A stretch of 64,000 bases of DNA from Acidobacteriaceae bacterium (GTDB lineage: Bacteria; Acidobacteriota; Terriglobia; Terriglobales; Acidobacteriaceae), in NCBI GenBank assembly GCA_025462885.1, contig JAOAPN010000015.1, positions 1-64,000 of the forward strand, in the 5' to 3' direction. Shown here in pieces: positions 53,319 to 61,722 of this stretch; within the stretch, counting starts at the first letter, position 1, and the number at the start of each line of letters is the position of its first letter. The notes below the pieces were generated by a model. It was not told the DNA's origin. It ran no database searches and saw only the letters and a list, made by a program, of their open reading frames with translations. Position numbers and translations under genes: made by a program.

Positions 53319-54833
53319 CTATGTTCCACAGAATGTCTTGCTAACGTACTCTTCCGGGCCGGCCGGTATCGAGTAGCGGTCCATGCTAGGCCTGTCATCG
53401 TATGGGCACGCCAGGACATCAAGCAGATCCTCAAACGGCTGAAAGTCCTGCCGGTCGATTGCGGCACGCAGGACTGCCTCAACGAGGTGATTGCGCGGGA
53501 TGAATGCCGGGTTCGCTTGCCGCATTTGCGTGGCACGGTCCTGGGGCGAGATGGACTCTTTCGTCAGCCGCAAGCGCCACGTCTTCTCCCATGCGTCGTA
53601 GTCCGCAGGATTGGCAAACAGCGTACGTACGCCTTGATCTCCGTCCGTCATGGCCGCTGCATCACACAACCTGCGAAAGGTCAGCGTATAGTCCACGTCA
53701 TTTTCTGCCATTCGCTTCAAAAGATCGTCGGCGAGTGCGATATCCTCCCCATACTCAGTAGTTAGACCGAGCTTCTGTCGCATCCCTGCATTACGAGCTG
53801 CTTCGAAGTGCAATCCAAATTTCTCCAGCGCATGATGGGCCGATGCCAAGCCTGCCTCATCGCTACCTTCCTCTTTGACAAGTAAAGGGAGCAGCGTCTC
53901 AGCCAGGCGCGTCAGGTTCCAGTGCATGGCATTTGGCTGGTTGCTGTATGCGTAGCGTCCTTGATGATCAATCGAACTGAATACCTTGCGCGGATCGTAC
54001 TCCTCCATAAAAGCGCAAGGGCCATAGTCGATCGTCTCGCCAGAGATTGAGGTATTGTCGGTGTTCATAACGCCGTGAATGAAGCCAAGCAGCATCCACT
54101 GCGCAACCAACCGCGCTTGCCGCTGAATCACACCGTGCAGCAACGCTCGATACGGGTGCCTGGCTTGCGCTGCTTCCGGATAGTGCCTGCCGATGGTGTA
54201 GTCCGCAAGCGTACGAATTCCATCGACGTCGCCTTGCGCCAAAAAAAACTGAAAGGTCCCCACGCGAAGGTGACTTGCGGCTACTCTTGTCAGTACGGCC
54301 CCCGGCACAACCGTCTCTCGAACCACTGACTGCCCCGTTGTGACTACTGCGAGCGCACGGGTTGTGGGCACACCTAACGCGGCCATTGCCTCGCTTACGA
54401 TGTACTCGCGCAAGACGGGACCAAGTGCGGCCCTCCCATCTCCATTGCGCGAAAAGGGGGTTGGGCCGGAGCCCTTTAGTTGAATGTCAGAGCGCACACC
54501 GTCACGTCCGATGACTTCACCCAGAAGATTTGTACGACCGTCGCCAAGCTGACGCACGAAGTATCCAAACTGATGCCCCGCATAAGCCATGGCCAATGGC
54601 TCGGATCCCGCCGCCACGCGATTGCCCGCAAGGATCTCTATCCCTTCCTTGCTCGCGAGTTCAGCAGGATCCAGTCCTAGCTCTTCGGCGAGTCGAGAAT
54701 TCAACTTGACGAGTCGCGCACCAGAAAGAGAAGAAGGGACAAGCCGTGCATAAAACCGCTCCGGAAGTTGGGCATAGCTATTTGTGAAGTTGAAACGAAC
54801 TCTTCCGACCATTGGATCCTGTGTTGCACTCAT
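53319..54833 (-). CDS. selO: Protein adenylyltransferase SelO (YdiU)
   Basis: A 504-residue SelO pseudokinase that transfers AMP to Ser/Thr/Tyr of target proteins in redox stress. Signatures: AGHQFGYFVRQLGDGRTNLLGE (nucleotide contact), QLKGSGPTPFSRNGDGRA, HGVMNTDN with D259 and N260 as the inverted catalytic and metal residues, and ETIDYGPCAFME with D269. The C-terminus ends Cys-Gly-Thr (C502), the place of the conserved redox Cys or selenocysteine; here it is plain Cys, and C273 is its possible disulfide partner. Single gene, no clear operon. Confidence 0.95.
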   Translation of the reverse strand: MSATQDPMVGRVRFNFTNSYAQLPERFYARLVPSSLSGARLVKLNSRLAEELGLDPAELASKEGIEILAGNRVAAGSEPLAMAYAGHQFGYFVRQLGDGRTNLLGEVIGRDGVRSDIQLKGSGPTPFSRNGDGRAALGPVLREYIVSEAMAALGVPTTRALAVVTTGQSVVRETVVPGAVLTRVAASHLRVGTFQFFLAQGDVDGIRTLADYTIGRHYPEAAQARHPYRALLHGVIQRQARLVAQWMLLGFIHGVMNTDNTSISGETIDYGPCAFMEEYDPRKVFSSIDHQGRYAYSNQPNAMHWNLTRLAETLLPLLVKEEGSDEAGLASAHHALEKFGLHFEAARNAGMRQKLGLTTEYGEDIALADDLLKRMAENDVDYTLTFRRLCDAAAMTDGDQGVRTLFANPADYDAWEKTWRLRLTKESISPQDRATQMRQANPAFIPRNHLVEAVLRAAIDRQDFQPFEDLLDVLACPYDDRPSMDRYSIPAGPEEYVSKTFCGT

Positions 54834-55200
54834 TCAGATATTGTGCTCGATCTGGAGCATTCCTGTCGCATCGTCTCATCAAGAAGGTTGGTAAATGTCT
54901 TTTGACTCGTTGGCAGATTGTTGACACTACGCCTACTTAGCTTGATTTCACTACAGGCATTATTCTCTATGGGCGATCATCATAGACGGCCTGCTGAACG
55001 TGAGTATGACTGTTCCGATGGAGGTTCGCGAGTAGATCATCGGGATACCGAAGCGATATGAAGCTATTGGTGGTGGAGCTACGAAGCAAGCTGGTGAAGG
55101 TGGCCCGGCACAAACCTCGCTATGCTATCGACGAGGATTTAATCGCGTTGGTTGGCTGCCGTGTGATGGCCCGGGCGGGCGGATCTACGAATGCTGGAGA
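54834..55200. other. Gap between selO and the MFS pseudogene
   Basis: 367 bp with the selO promoter region at the left. No supported gene, repeat or operator was found. Confidence 0.35.
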
Positions 55201-56400
55201 CTACAGCGCTGTTTCGATAGCTGGTTCAAGGGCGGAGTTCGCACTGCTGGTGACTAAAAGTGAGTCGGAATAGGCAGGCAGAAGAAGTTGCAGGATAGCT
55301 GCGATGACGAGCGGCGCCGCAAGGAATAGCACGGCGGAGGACAGGTAGGTTCCTGCTTTGTCGAAGGCGTGTCCCATCAGAACCGCCTCCGATCGCGTAC
55401 GCGGTCCAACTGAGTCCGTATAGGGTTGAGAAACGGGCACGGCCAAAATATCTGGCGATGAGGTAGGGAACGACGTCAGCCTCGCTGCCAGAGCCGAAGC
55501 CTACGAGAAAGGCCCCAAGGATGCCGGCGGCAGCGGTAGTGGCGTAGGCGATGGTAACGATGCCGGCGGCAGCGACGAGCAGCACGGCCAGGGATACGAA
55601 CGGAGCGAACAGACGGTCGAGCAGGTGACCGGTGATCAGGCGGCCCAGGATACCGGAGATGCCCAGCATGGAGAGAGCGAGTGCAGCGCTCGCTGGAGTT
55701 ATCGCGCGGCTGGTCAGCAAGGCTGCCAGGTGGGCGATAACTCTATTCAGGCTGAGTGCCGACAGCATCACGGGGAAACGCGATCAGCCAAAAAATGCGT
55801 GTGCGCAAGACCGTGCCGATTTTGACGGTGGCTGTGGCGTGTGTCGGGGAGGGATTGACTGCTGGGTTGTTGCGGACCAGAAGCGCCGTGAGCGGGAAGC
55901 CGAGCAGAGCGACTGCTCCGAGTATAACGTATGAGGCGCGCCAACCGTGACTGGTGATCACGTGCTGGGCGAGAAGGAGCAGAAAGATTGAGCCGGTCCC
56001 ACTGCCTGTCAGGACGATAGCAAGAGCGAGTCCGCGACGCTGCTCGAACCACGTGAGCACGGCGCGTGAATAGGAGAGTTGTGCGGTGCTATTGCCAACG
56101 ATTCCGAGGAGGAGGTAGGTTCCGTAAAACTGGGCAATGTGACCGCGCAGCAGAGAGAGCGAAGCCGTGCCGCAGGCGAAGACGATGATGCAGGGCAGGA
56201 GAATGCGACGTGGCGGGAACCGATCGAGGAGCGTGCCGATGGTAGGCGAACAAGCCGCGACCGTCAGGGCTGTAATGCCGAAGGCCTGGGAGATTGCTTC
56301 GCGCTTCCAGCCGAAGGCGTTCTGTAGCGGCGCAAGGAAGAGGCTGAAGGTGAAGGGAACCATCGCTGCGAAGCTGACCATGACGCCATCGAGTTAGCCA
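55201..56400 (-). pseudogene. Decayed MFS permease, two frameshifts plus early stop
   Basis: A major-facilitator gene broken into three frames. The first part (56381 down to about 55775) ends after FWLIAF, where reading continues in the next frame as VMLSALSLNRVIAHLA; the shift lies in the G4 run at 55772-55775. A second shift near 55380-55395 joins SWTAYAIGG to VLMGHAFDKAGTYLSS in the third frame. A TAA lies before the first visible Met, and the N-terminus is missing. The intact protein resembled oxalate/formate-type or monocarboxylate MFS transporters. Three lesions argue for true decay over one sequencing error. Confidence 0.75.
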
Positions 56401-56416
56401 GAGCCAACATCCGGGA

Positions 56417-59400
56417 CTAAAAAGTGAACGCAATTCCCATGGTGTAGCGATCCTGGACAAATTTTTGATTTTGGTGAACGTTAATAATCGTTGTTGTATA
56501 TGTCTCATCGAGGGCGTTTGGATCGAAGTCTTCGTAGCTGTTAGCGATGATGTCCGGGTTCTTGCTCCACGTCTCGCGAAAGTCCGCTCGTAGCATCACT
56601 CGGGGTGATACTCGAAATTTGAAGCCTGCACCATACTGCAACCCAACCTGGAAGATGCCTCCGCCGTCGAGTGGAGGCGTACCGCCGAAGTCGAATGCAG
56701 CCTTGATGAGTCCAATATTCTTGAGGCCTAGCGTGTACACTCCTGCGGGTTTCTTTAGCGGAGCGCCATTGAGCGCAATGAGCTGAAACGCTGGCCCAAC
56801 AGCGGCATACGGTCTCCACCGTGACTTTGGCGGGCGGGCATGGATCAGCAGATTGTACTCGAATTGGCGCGTCACCAAGCCGATGCGAAACGTATCCAGA
56901 TCACTGTCGTCGATGATTACGTTGTCCCCCGGTGGGATTGCGACATTAATAGCGCCCAATTCATATTTCACCTGCTGGCGAAAGTATGAAAATTCGTTGG
57001 AAAAATATTTCCAGCTATTTACCGTGACTGACCCACCGGCTGCCCATCCGTCGCCGACATTGTCCCCTATAAAAAGGAAATATGCAGGATTATCTTTATT
57101 GGAAGATGCCTCTATGACACCGACTGCCGAAAGAAAATCTGTTCGCATGTGCATGTAGCCACCTTGTAGCGCGAACTCATAACGTGGCGGGTCCCACTTG
57201 TGATTCTCCTTTGCCCTTTGAATCGCTTTGAGGTCTTCTGAACTCGGCTCCGCGTTGAACTCGCCGGAGCTTCTTTTGTGTAACGCGGTAGTGCTGTTGT
57301 AACTTCCGTTTTCCAATTGTGAGTCTTTGCCGAATCCCTTGTACTGTGCGCCTGAGGCGTCGGTCATGCGCCATGCTCCTGCATCCGAGGACAGTTCGCT
57401 CGACGAGCGAAAGTATTTGCGCACTCTGATAGCACCTGAAATTCCTTGATAGATAAGGTTGCCGCGATACAGGTCGTTACGAATCGTAAGAGCTGTGTCA
57501 CGCGTAACTCTCTCGGACCTTGGGGGTCTTGGCGCAGGTTGGTGCGGTGTCATGTTTGGATTCTGGCAGTCACTCACCCGGAGGACGGCGACTTCACTAT
57601 CGGTCAACAGTCGGTCGCCCGTGGAGTTATATGCATCGCTCGGCACCCATGGTCGTTCGACCATGTCCAGGCTTTCTACACAGCCTGTAAAAATAAGATC
57701 ATTGACGACCTTCGAGCGCTCATTGTCGATGTGCTGATCGATGACGTGGATGAAGGTCTTTTGTTTTCGCGAGAAAGCGATACCGATATCCTGCGTTGAC
57801 GAAGCCGTCAGGACCGTATGCCCCTCACGTGTCTCGGAAGTCGGAAATACCCGAATATGGTGCCTGGAAGAGAAGGTATTCGTGGTTTTGCTCAACCCGA
57901 ATATGGGCTCTCTCTCATCCAGCAGAAGGATCGACATCGGAGCCTGTGTGTATGTCTTGTTGCCGCTTAGAGTTTTCAGGGTTTTGAAGGTAGATTCGGC
58001 AGTTAGATCTTCAGTCGGCAACCATCCGGACGCCTTGAAGGCGCGTTCCAATCCGGAAGCCGATCCAACAAATACCAGGTTTGTAAGGTCAGAGACTTTA
58101 TTACTTCCCTTGGTCCGCGTTCTGTAAGGCAGTTTCTTTACGAACGCCTGCAACTCAGCCTGTGCTTCGCTTGTATTGTTCGACGGCTGAACCGATGGTG
58201 GATAAGCCTGAGAGGTAAGCAGCGGGGTCATGTTTTCCAGAATCAGTTCAGTCCCGGAAGGATAAAGAATCTCCGGCTCTGCAAATCCCAACACCGCACT
58301 GCCGGCAGCAGACGCGAAGATATACGCGATCGGATCTATCCCTCCAAAGGTCAGTACGCCATTCTCTACGGAGCGTCCAGCTGTTCCGGTGGACCGTATA
58401 CCCTGGATCTTTCCTTTATTGGTTACATTTTCCTGCGCGTTCTCTACCTGAAAGATCCTCATGTCGACTGCTAACTCGCGCCCATCGGCAAACGTAGCCT
58501 TAGTCCAGTCGATGGTCAGGGAAGCGGTCTCATGCTTGAAACCCCATCCAGTGCTGTTGGCCTGCACCACCTTGCCTTCGAAGTGCGATCCCGCTGGGAT
58601 AAGAATCTCTCCATTCACAACCACAGGCGTAACTGAGACAGCCTTTACGACATCTCCCTGATGCGTGCTGCGCGACGAAAGCTCTCCCACCAACCTCACA
58701 CCAAAACGTTTGGCAGATGGAACCCCTTTCACCGTCTGGAGGTCGACCCAGGGCACCGAATTGAGTATCGTTTTGTTCTCGGACTGCAATTGCAGCACCT
58801 GCCCATCTGTCTTCCAGGTACCGTAGATGATGCGGGCATTTGTCGTGAGTACCATCGCCGTCCCGTTCGGAAAGACCTGCAACAGCTTCGGCGCATTCTG
58901 CTTTCCTTGAGGGGGAGCGTAGATATCTCCTTTTGCGTTGCCCAGAAGCACGCCAAGCGCAGACTCGTGCGGCTCACCTCCCGCGGTGTAACTCAATCCA
59001 TTCTTGCGAAACACCGGGGAACCTGCGTTGCGTAATAGTCCGGGGATAGCCTGATCGTCACCAACCACAATCGTCGGCTGGGACGTCTCCCGATCTATAC
59101 CACTCAAGGCGAAGGCCCATGCCTCCCCCTTGGCTTCGGTCTCTGTCAGTTTAAGCTCACTCATCGGAATAACGCCAAGCACGCGCCGCCGGCCGGTGTC
59201 GAGGTCGTAGTAGCGCAACGTATATTGCTTTGGAATTGCTCCTTTGGCAGGCTGCAGTACAAGGACCAAGGCACCTTCGCCGCCTCGCACGGTAAACGCC
59301 GCAACCGCATGGGGACTGATCTTGCGAACTTTACCATTTGCTGTCATCTCCGCTACGCCGTCTTCCTGCCCCGGCTTGCGCACGATGGTGATCGGTGACA

Positions 59401-59497
59401 ATGCGCTCTCTTTGGGTTGAGCCTGTATCGACGAAACAAAGAACATCAGGATGAGAATGCTAAGTGACATCTTGAGAGCAACGCGAAGGCTGTGCAA
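56417..59497 (-). CDS. LssY_C-domain protein fused to an outer-membrane beta-barrel
   Basis: A 1026-residue secreted protein. Signal peptide at about 10-27. The central part (about residues 480-660) matches the LssY C-terminal domain: DLTNLVFVGSASGLERAFKASGW, then STQDIGIAFSRKQKTFIHVIDQHIDNER and FTGCVESLDMVERP. The C-terminal about 220 residues look like an OmpA/OmpW-type barrel (YEFALQGGYMHMRTDF to FVQDRYTMGIAFTF, ending in Phe). LssY-linked functions in lipid or surface biology are known only loosely. TTG at 59497 is chosen because GAGGAG stands eight bases upstream; the next ATG (59470) has none. Confidence 0.8.
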   Translation of the reverse strand: MHSLRVALKMSLSILILMFFVSSIQAQPKESALSPITIVRKPGQEDGVAEMTANGKVRKISPHAVAAFTVRGGEGALVLVLQPAKGAIPKQYTLRYYDLDTGRRRVLGVIPMSELKLTETEAKGEAWAFALSGIDRETSQPTIVVGDDQAIPGLLRNAGSPVFRKNGLSYTAGGEPHESALGVLLGNAKGDIYAPPQGKQNAPKLLQVFPNGTAMVLTTNARIIYGTWKTDGQVLQLQSENKTILNSVPWVDLQTVKGVPSAKRFGVRLVGELSSRSTHQGDVVKAVSVTPVVVNGEILIPAGSHFEGKVVQANSTGWGFKHETASLTIDWTKATFADGRELAVDMRIFQVENAQENVTNKGKIQGIRSTGTAGRSVENGVLTFGGIDPIAYIFASAAGSAVLGFAEPEILYPSGTELILENMTPLLTSQAYPPSVQPSNNTSEAQAELQAFVKKLPYRTRTKGSNKVSDLTNLVFVGSASGLERAFKASGWLPTEDLTAESTFKTLKTLSGNKTYTQAPMSILLLDEREPIFGLSKTTNTFSSRHHIRVFPTSETREGHTVLTASSTQDIGIAFSRKQKTFIHVIDQHIDNERSKVVNDLIFTGCVESLDMVERPWVPSDAYNSTGDRLLTDSEVAVLRVSDCQNPNMTPHQPAPRPPRSERVTRDTALTIRNDLYRGNLIYQGISGAIRVRKYFRSSSELSSDAGAWRMTDASGAQYKGFGKDSQLENGSYNSTTALHKRSSGEFNAEPSSEDLKAIQRAKENHKWDPPRYEFALQGGYMHMRTDFLSAVGVIEASSNKDNPAYFLFIGDNVGDGWAAGGSVTVNSWKYFSNEFSYFRQQVKYELGAINVAIPPGDNVIIDDSDLDTFRIGLVTRQFEYNLLIHARPPKSRWRPYAAVGPAFQLIALNGAPLKKPAGVYTLGLKNIGLIKAAFDFGGTPPLDGGGIFQVGLQYGAGFKFRVSPRVMLRADFRETWSKNPDIIANSYEDFDPNALDETYTTTIINVHQNQKFVQDRYTMGIAFTF

Positions 59498-59724
59498 GGC
59501 AGGAACTCCTCGTGTTTATTGGTTTTAGATCGCCGATTTCGATAAACTTAAGTAAATAGCACACAGAAGATTGGAACAACATACCGTCCGTGCTTAAGCG
59601 TCAGGTTCGGCCAGCGTAATGCGCGCCGGAGAAAATCGACGTGCTGCCATTTGGGGCGAGAGCTCGGTGGCATTGTTGCTATTGACGTTACGTCCGGTGT
59701 TGCAATCCTAAACGCACCAGCCCG

Positions 59725-59745
59725 ATTAGTGAACGCGTCACTAAT
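59725..59745. promoter_or_regulatory. Operator-like inverted repeat
   Basis: ATTAGTGA (59725-59732) and TCACTAAT (59738-59745) around ACGCG, perfect. It lies about 230 bp from the LssY-type start and about 316 bp from the sulfatase start. Confidence 0.45.
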
Positions 59746-59964
59746 AATTCAGGATCGATGTGCAAAATGGAGTCGCTCTTCGCGCGCAGTTTCTTGACTC
59801 TCAAAGGCATGTTTGAGATAGTCGAAGTAAGTCATGAAGAGGTCCGTCCAATTCGCCACAAGCTCTTGTTGTCGCATCGCGACGCAGCTCCCTTGTGGTG
59901 CAGACGTGTTCTGTCGGTTGGCAAAGAACTGAAATCGGCTCCTTGCAGCAAAGCGGATCGAGTT

Positions 59965-59995
59965 GCCCACATCTACTGTGGGCATTTTTATTTTT
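59965..59995 (+). terminator. Intrinsic terminator upstream of the sulfatase gene
   Basis: GCCCACA (59965-59971) and TGTGGGC (59977-59983) with a 5-base loop are followed by ATTTTTATTTTT. No plus-strand gene precedes it, so it may end a small RNA or act as a leader attenuator, 66 bp before the sulfatase start. Confidence 0.65.
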
Positions 59996-60060
59996 GGGCC
60001 GCCGCCCACACAAATTTTCAACTTGAACCGTGAATGGGCGCGAGCCTGGAGAGATGCACG

Positions 60061-61473
60061 ATGCCTTTGAATCCCCCTGATCTAAGCCGCAGAAACTTTT
60101 TGTGGTCCGCTCTCGCAGCGACTTCTGTAGCTGCGCTTCCGCTGCTGGCCCGCGCCATGAGCTCACGGCGGCGTCCGAACATCGTCTTTATCCTGGCCGA
60201 CGATATGGGCTTTGGCGACACGAGCGTCTATGGTCAGAAGAAGTTCCACACCCCTCACATCGACGGACTCGCTGCGGAAGGGGTCCGCTTTACACAGGCT
60301 TATGCGGGCGCGCCGGTGTGCGCTCCGTCTCGTAGTGCGTTGATCACGGGCCTCAATACCGGGCATACAAGAGTACGGGATAATTTCGCTCTGGCGGGTG
60401 GACACGTCGGGCATAAGGGGAAAGAAGAGATTCGACGCGCGAGCCTGACCGACGAGGACCATACGATCGCCGACTATCTTGGCAAGAGTGGCTACAAGAC
60501 TGCGCTCTTCGGCAAGTGGCATCTTGATGGCTACGATCCGGCGGCCATTCCGAATCGCCACGGTTTCCAGACCTTCAAGGGTTGGCTGACGCAGACCGGA
60601 AGTACACAGGGGTACTTCCCGAGACAGCGCTATCACAATGAAGAACTCATCGATCTGCCCGAGAACGCAAATGGCAAGCAGGGACGGTACGGCACGACGA
60701 TTGTGACAGAAGACGCAGTTGATTTCATCACAGACAATACCGAGTCCCCGTTCTTCCTGTACGTCGCATACGACGCCCCGCATAGCCCTTACGTGGCACC
60801 CGATCTGGGTTCGTATGCGAACGAGAATTGGGACAAGGATGAGAAGATCTATGCCTCGATGATCGAATACCTCGACAACGGCGTTGGACGGATTCTGGAT
60901 GCGATCAAAGCCGCCGGACTGGACCAGGACACGATTGTCTTCTTCGCTTCCGATAATGGACCGCGCTCCGAGCCCACACCCCAACAAACGAAAGTTATCA
61001 ATTTCTTCGACTCGAATGGTCCGCTCCACGGCTACAAGCGCGACATGTACGAGGGTGGTATCCGCGATCCCTTCATCGCGCGGTGGCCCGGGCATATCCC
61101 CGCAGGACGCACGAGCGAGGTGCCCATCTTCTTCCCTGACGTTCTGCCCACGGCGCTTGATCTTGCAGGCGCACCAGCGGAGCATTCGGACGGCATCAGT
61201 CTCCAGTCATATCTTCTCCATCCTGATCGCCCTGCGAAGGACCGCTTTCTGTACTGGGAGTTTTACGAGCCTAGCTTCGAACAGGCTGTCCGCTGGGGAC
61301 GGTGGAAGGCAGTTCGCCACGGACGGAAGGGCCTGCTTGAGCTGTATGACCTCACCAGCGATCCTGCGGAGAAGACCAATATCGCTGAGAAGCATCCTGA
61401 TGTTGTCGCTCGTATCGAGCGTCACATACGCGAGACGCACACAGCGTCGGTCGAATATCCAGACCCGGCTTGA
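60061..61473 (+). CDS. Tat-exported arylsulfatase family protein
   Basis: A 470-residue type I sulfatase. The Tat signal is SRRNFLWSALAA (R10, R11). The sulfatase signature C-A-P-S-R places the formylglycine-precursor Cys at C87; D47 and D48 (ADDMGFGD) and later DNG (SDNGPRS) are metal ligands. The C-terminal part ends LYDLTSDPAEKTNIAE as in family members. It would remove sulfate esters from glycans or aryl compounds outside the cytoplasm. GGAGAG precedes ATG 60061. The third TonB receptor follows in the same direction. Confidence 0.93.
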   Translation: MPLNPPDLSRRNFLWSALAATSVAALPLLARAMSSRRRPNIVFILADDMGFGDTSVYGQKKFHTPHIDGLAAEGVRFTQAYAGAPVCAPSRSALITGLNTGHTRVRDNFALAGGHVGHKGKEEIRRASLTDEDHTIADYLGKSGYKTALFGKWHLDGYDPAAIPNRHGFQTFKGWLTQTGSTQGYFPRQRYHNEELIDLPENANGKQGRYGTTIVTEDAVDFITDNTESPFFLYVAYDAPHSPYVAPDLGSYANENWDKDEKIYASMIEYLDNGVGRILDAIKAAGLDQDTIVFFASDNGPRSEPTPQQTKVINFFDSNGPLHGYKRDMYEGGIRDPFIARWPGHIPAGRTSEVPIFFPDVLPTALDLAGAPAEHSDGISLQSYLLHPDRPAKDRFLYWEFYEPSFEQAVRWGRWKAVRHGRKGLLELYDLTSDPAEKTNIAEKHPDVVARIERHIRETHTASVEYPDPA

Positions 61474-61722
61474 TCATTGACGCTAGAACGAAAAACATGA
61501 AGAACATAGATCAGACATCGGCGCTCGACACGAGACATCTTCACGAATCCTACGTGCAGTGGTGTGTGTGTTGTCGTTGTTGTTGTCGCTGACATAGTTC
61601 GCCTTTTTACCAACCCTATCGAATTACTAACGTTCATCGGCATGCATCCCCTTGGTGATGCATTTGCCTGGTTGGCCGTCGCCTGTAGTGGATGCAGCCT
61701 TCCATCATGAAAGGAAATTTTC

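Larger units (their letters stand above)
59498..60060. promoter_or_regulatory. Divergent leader of LssY-type gene and sulfatase, with orphan terminator
   Basis: 563 bp. It contains an inverted repeat at 59725-59745 and a strong intrinsic terminator at 59965-59995 that reads towards the sulfatase. No gene is supported here. Confidence 0.5.

Noticed and set aside
53319..53330. Selenocysteine at the SelO C-terminus
   Set aside because: The codon is an ordinary Cys codon before Gly-Thr-stop; no UGA readthrough is needed.
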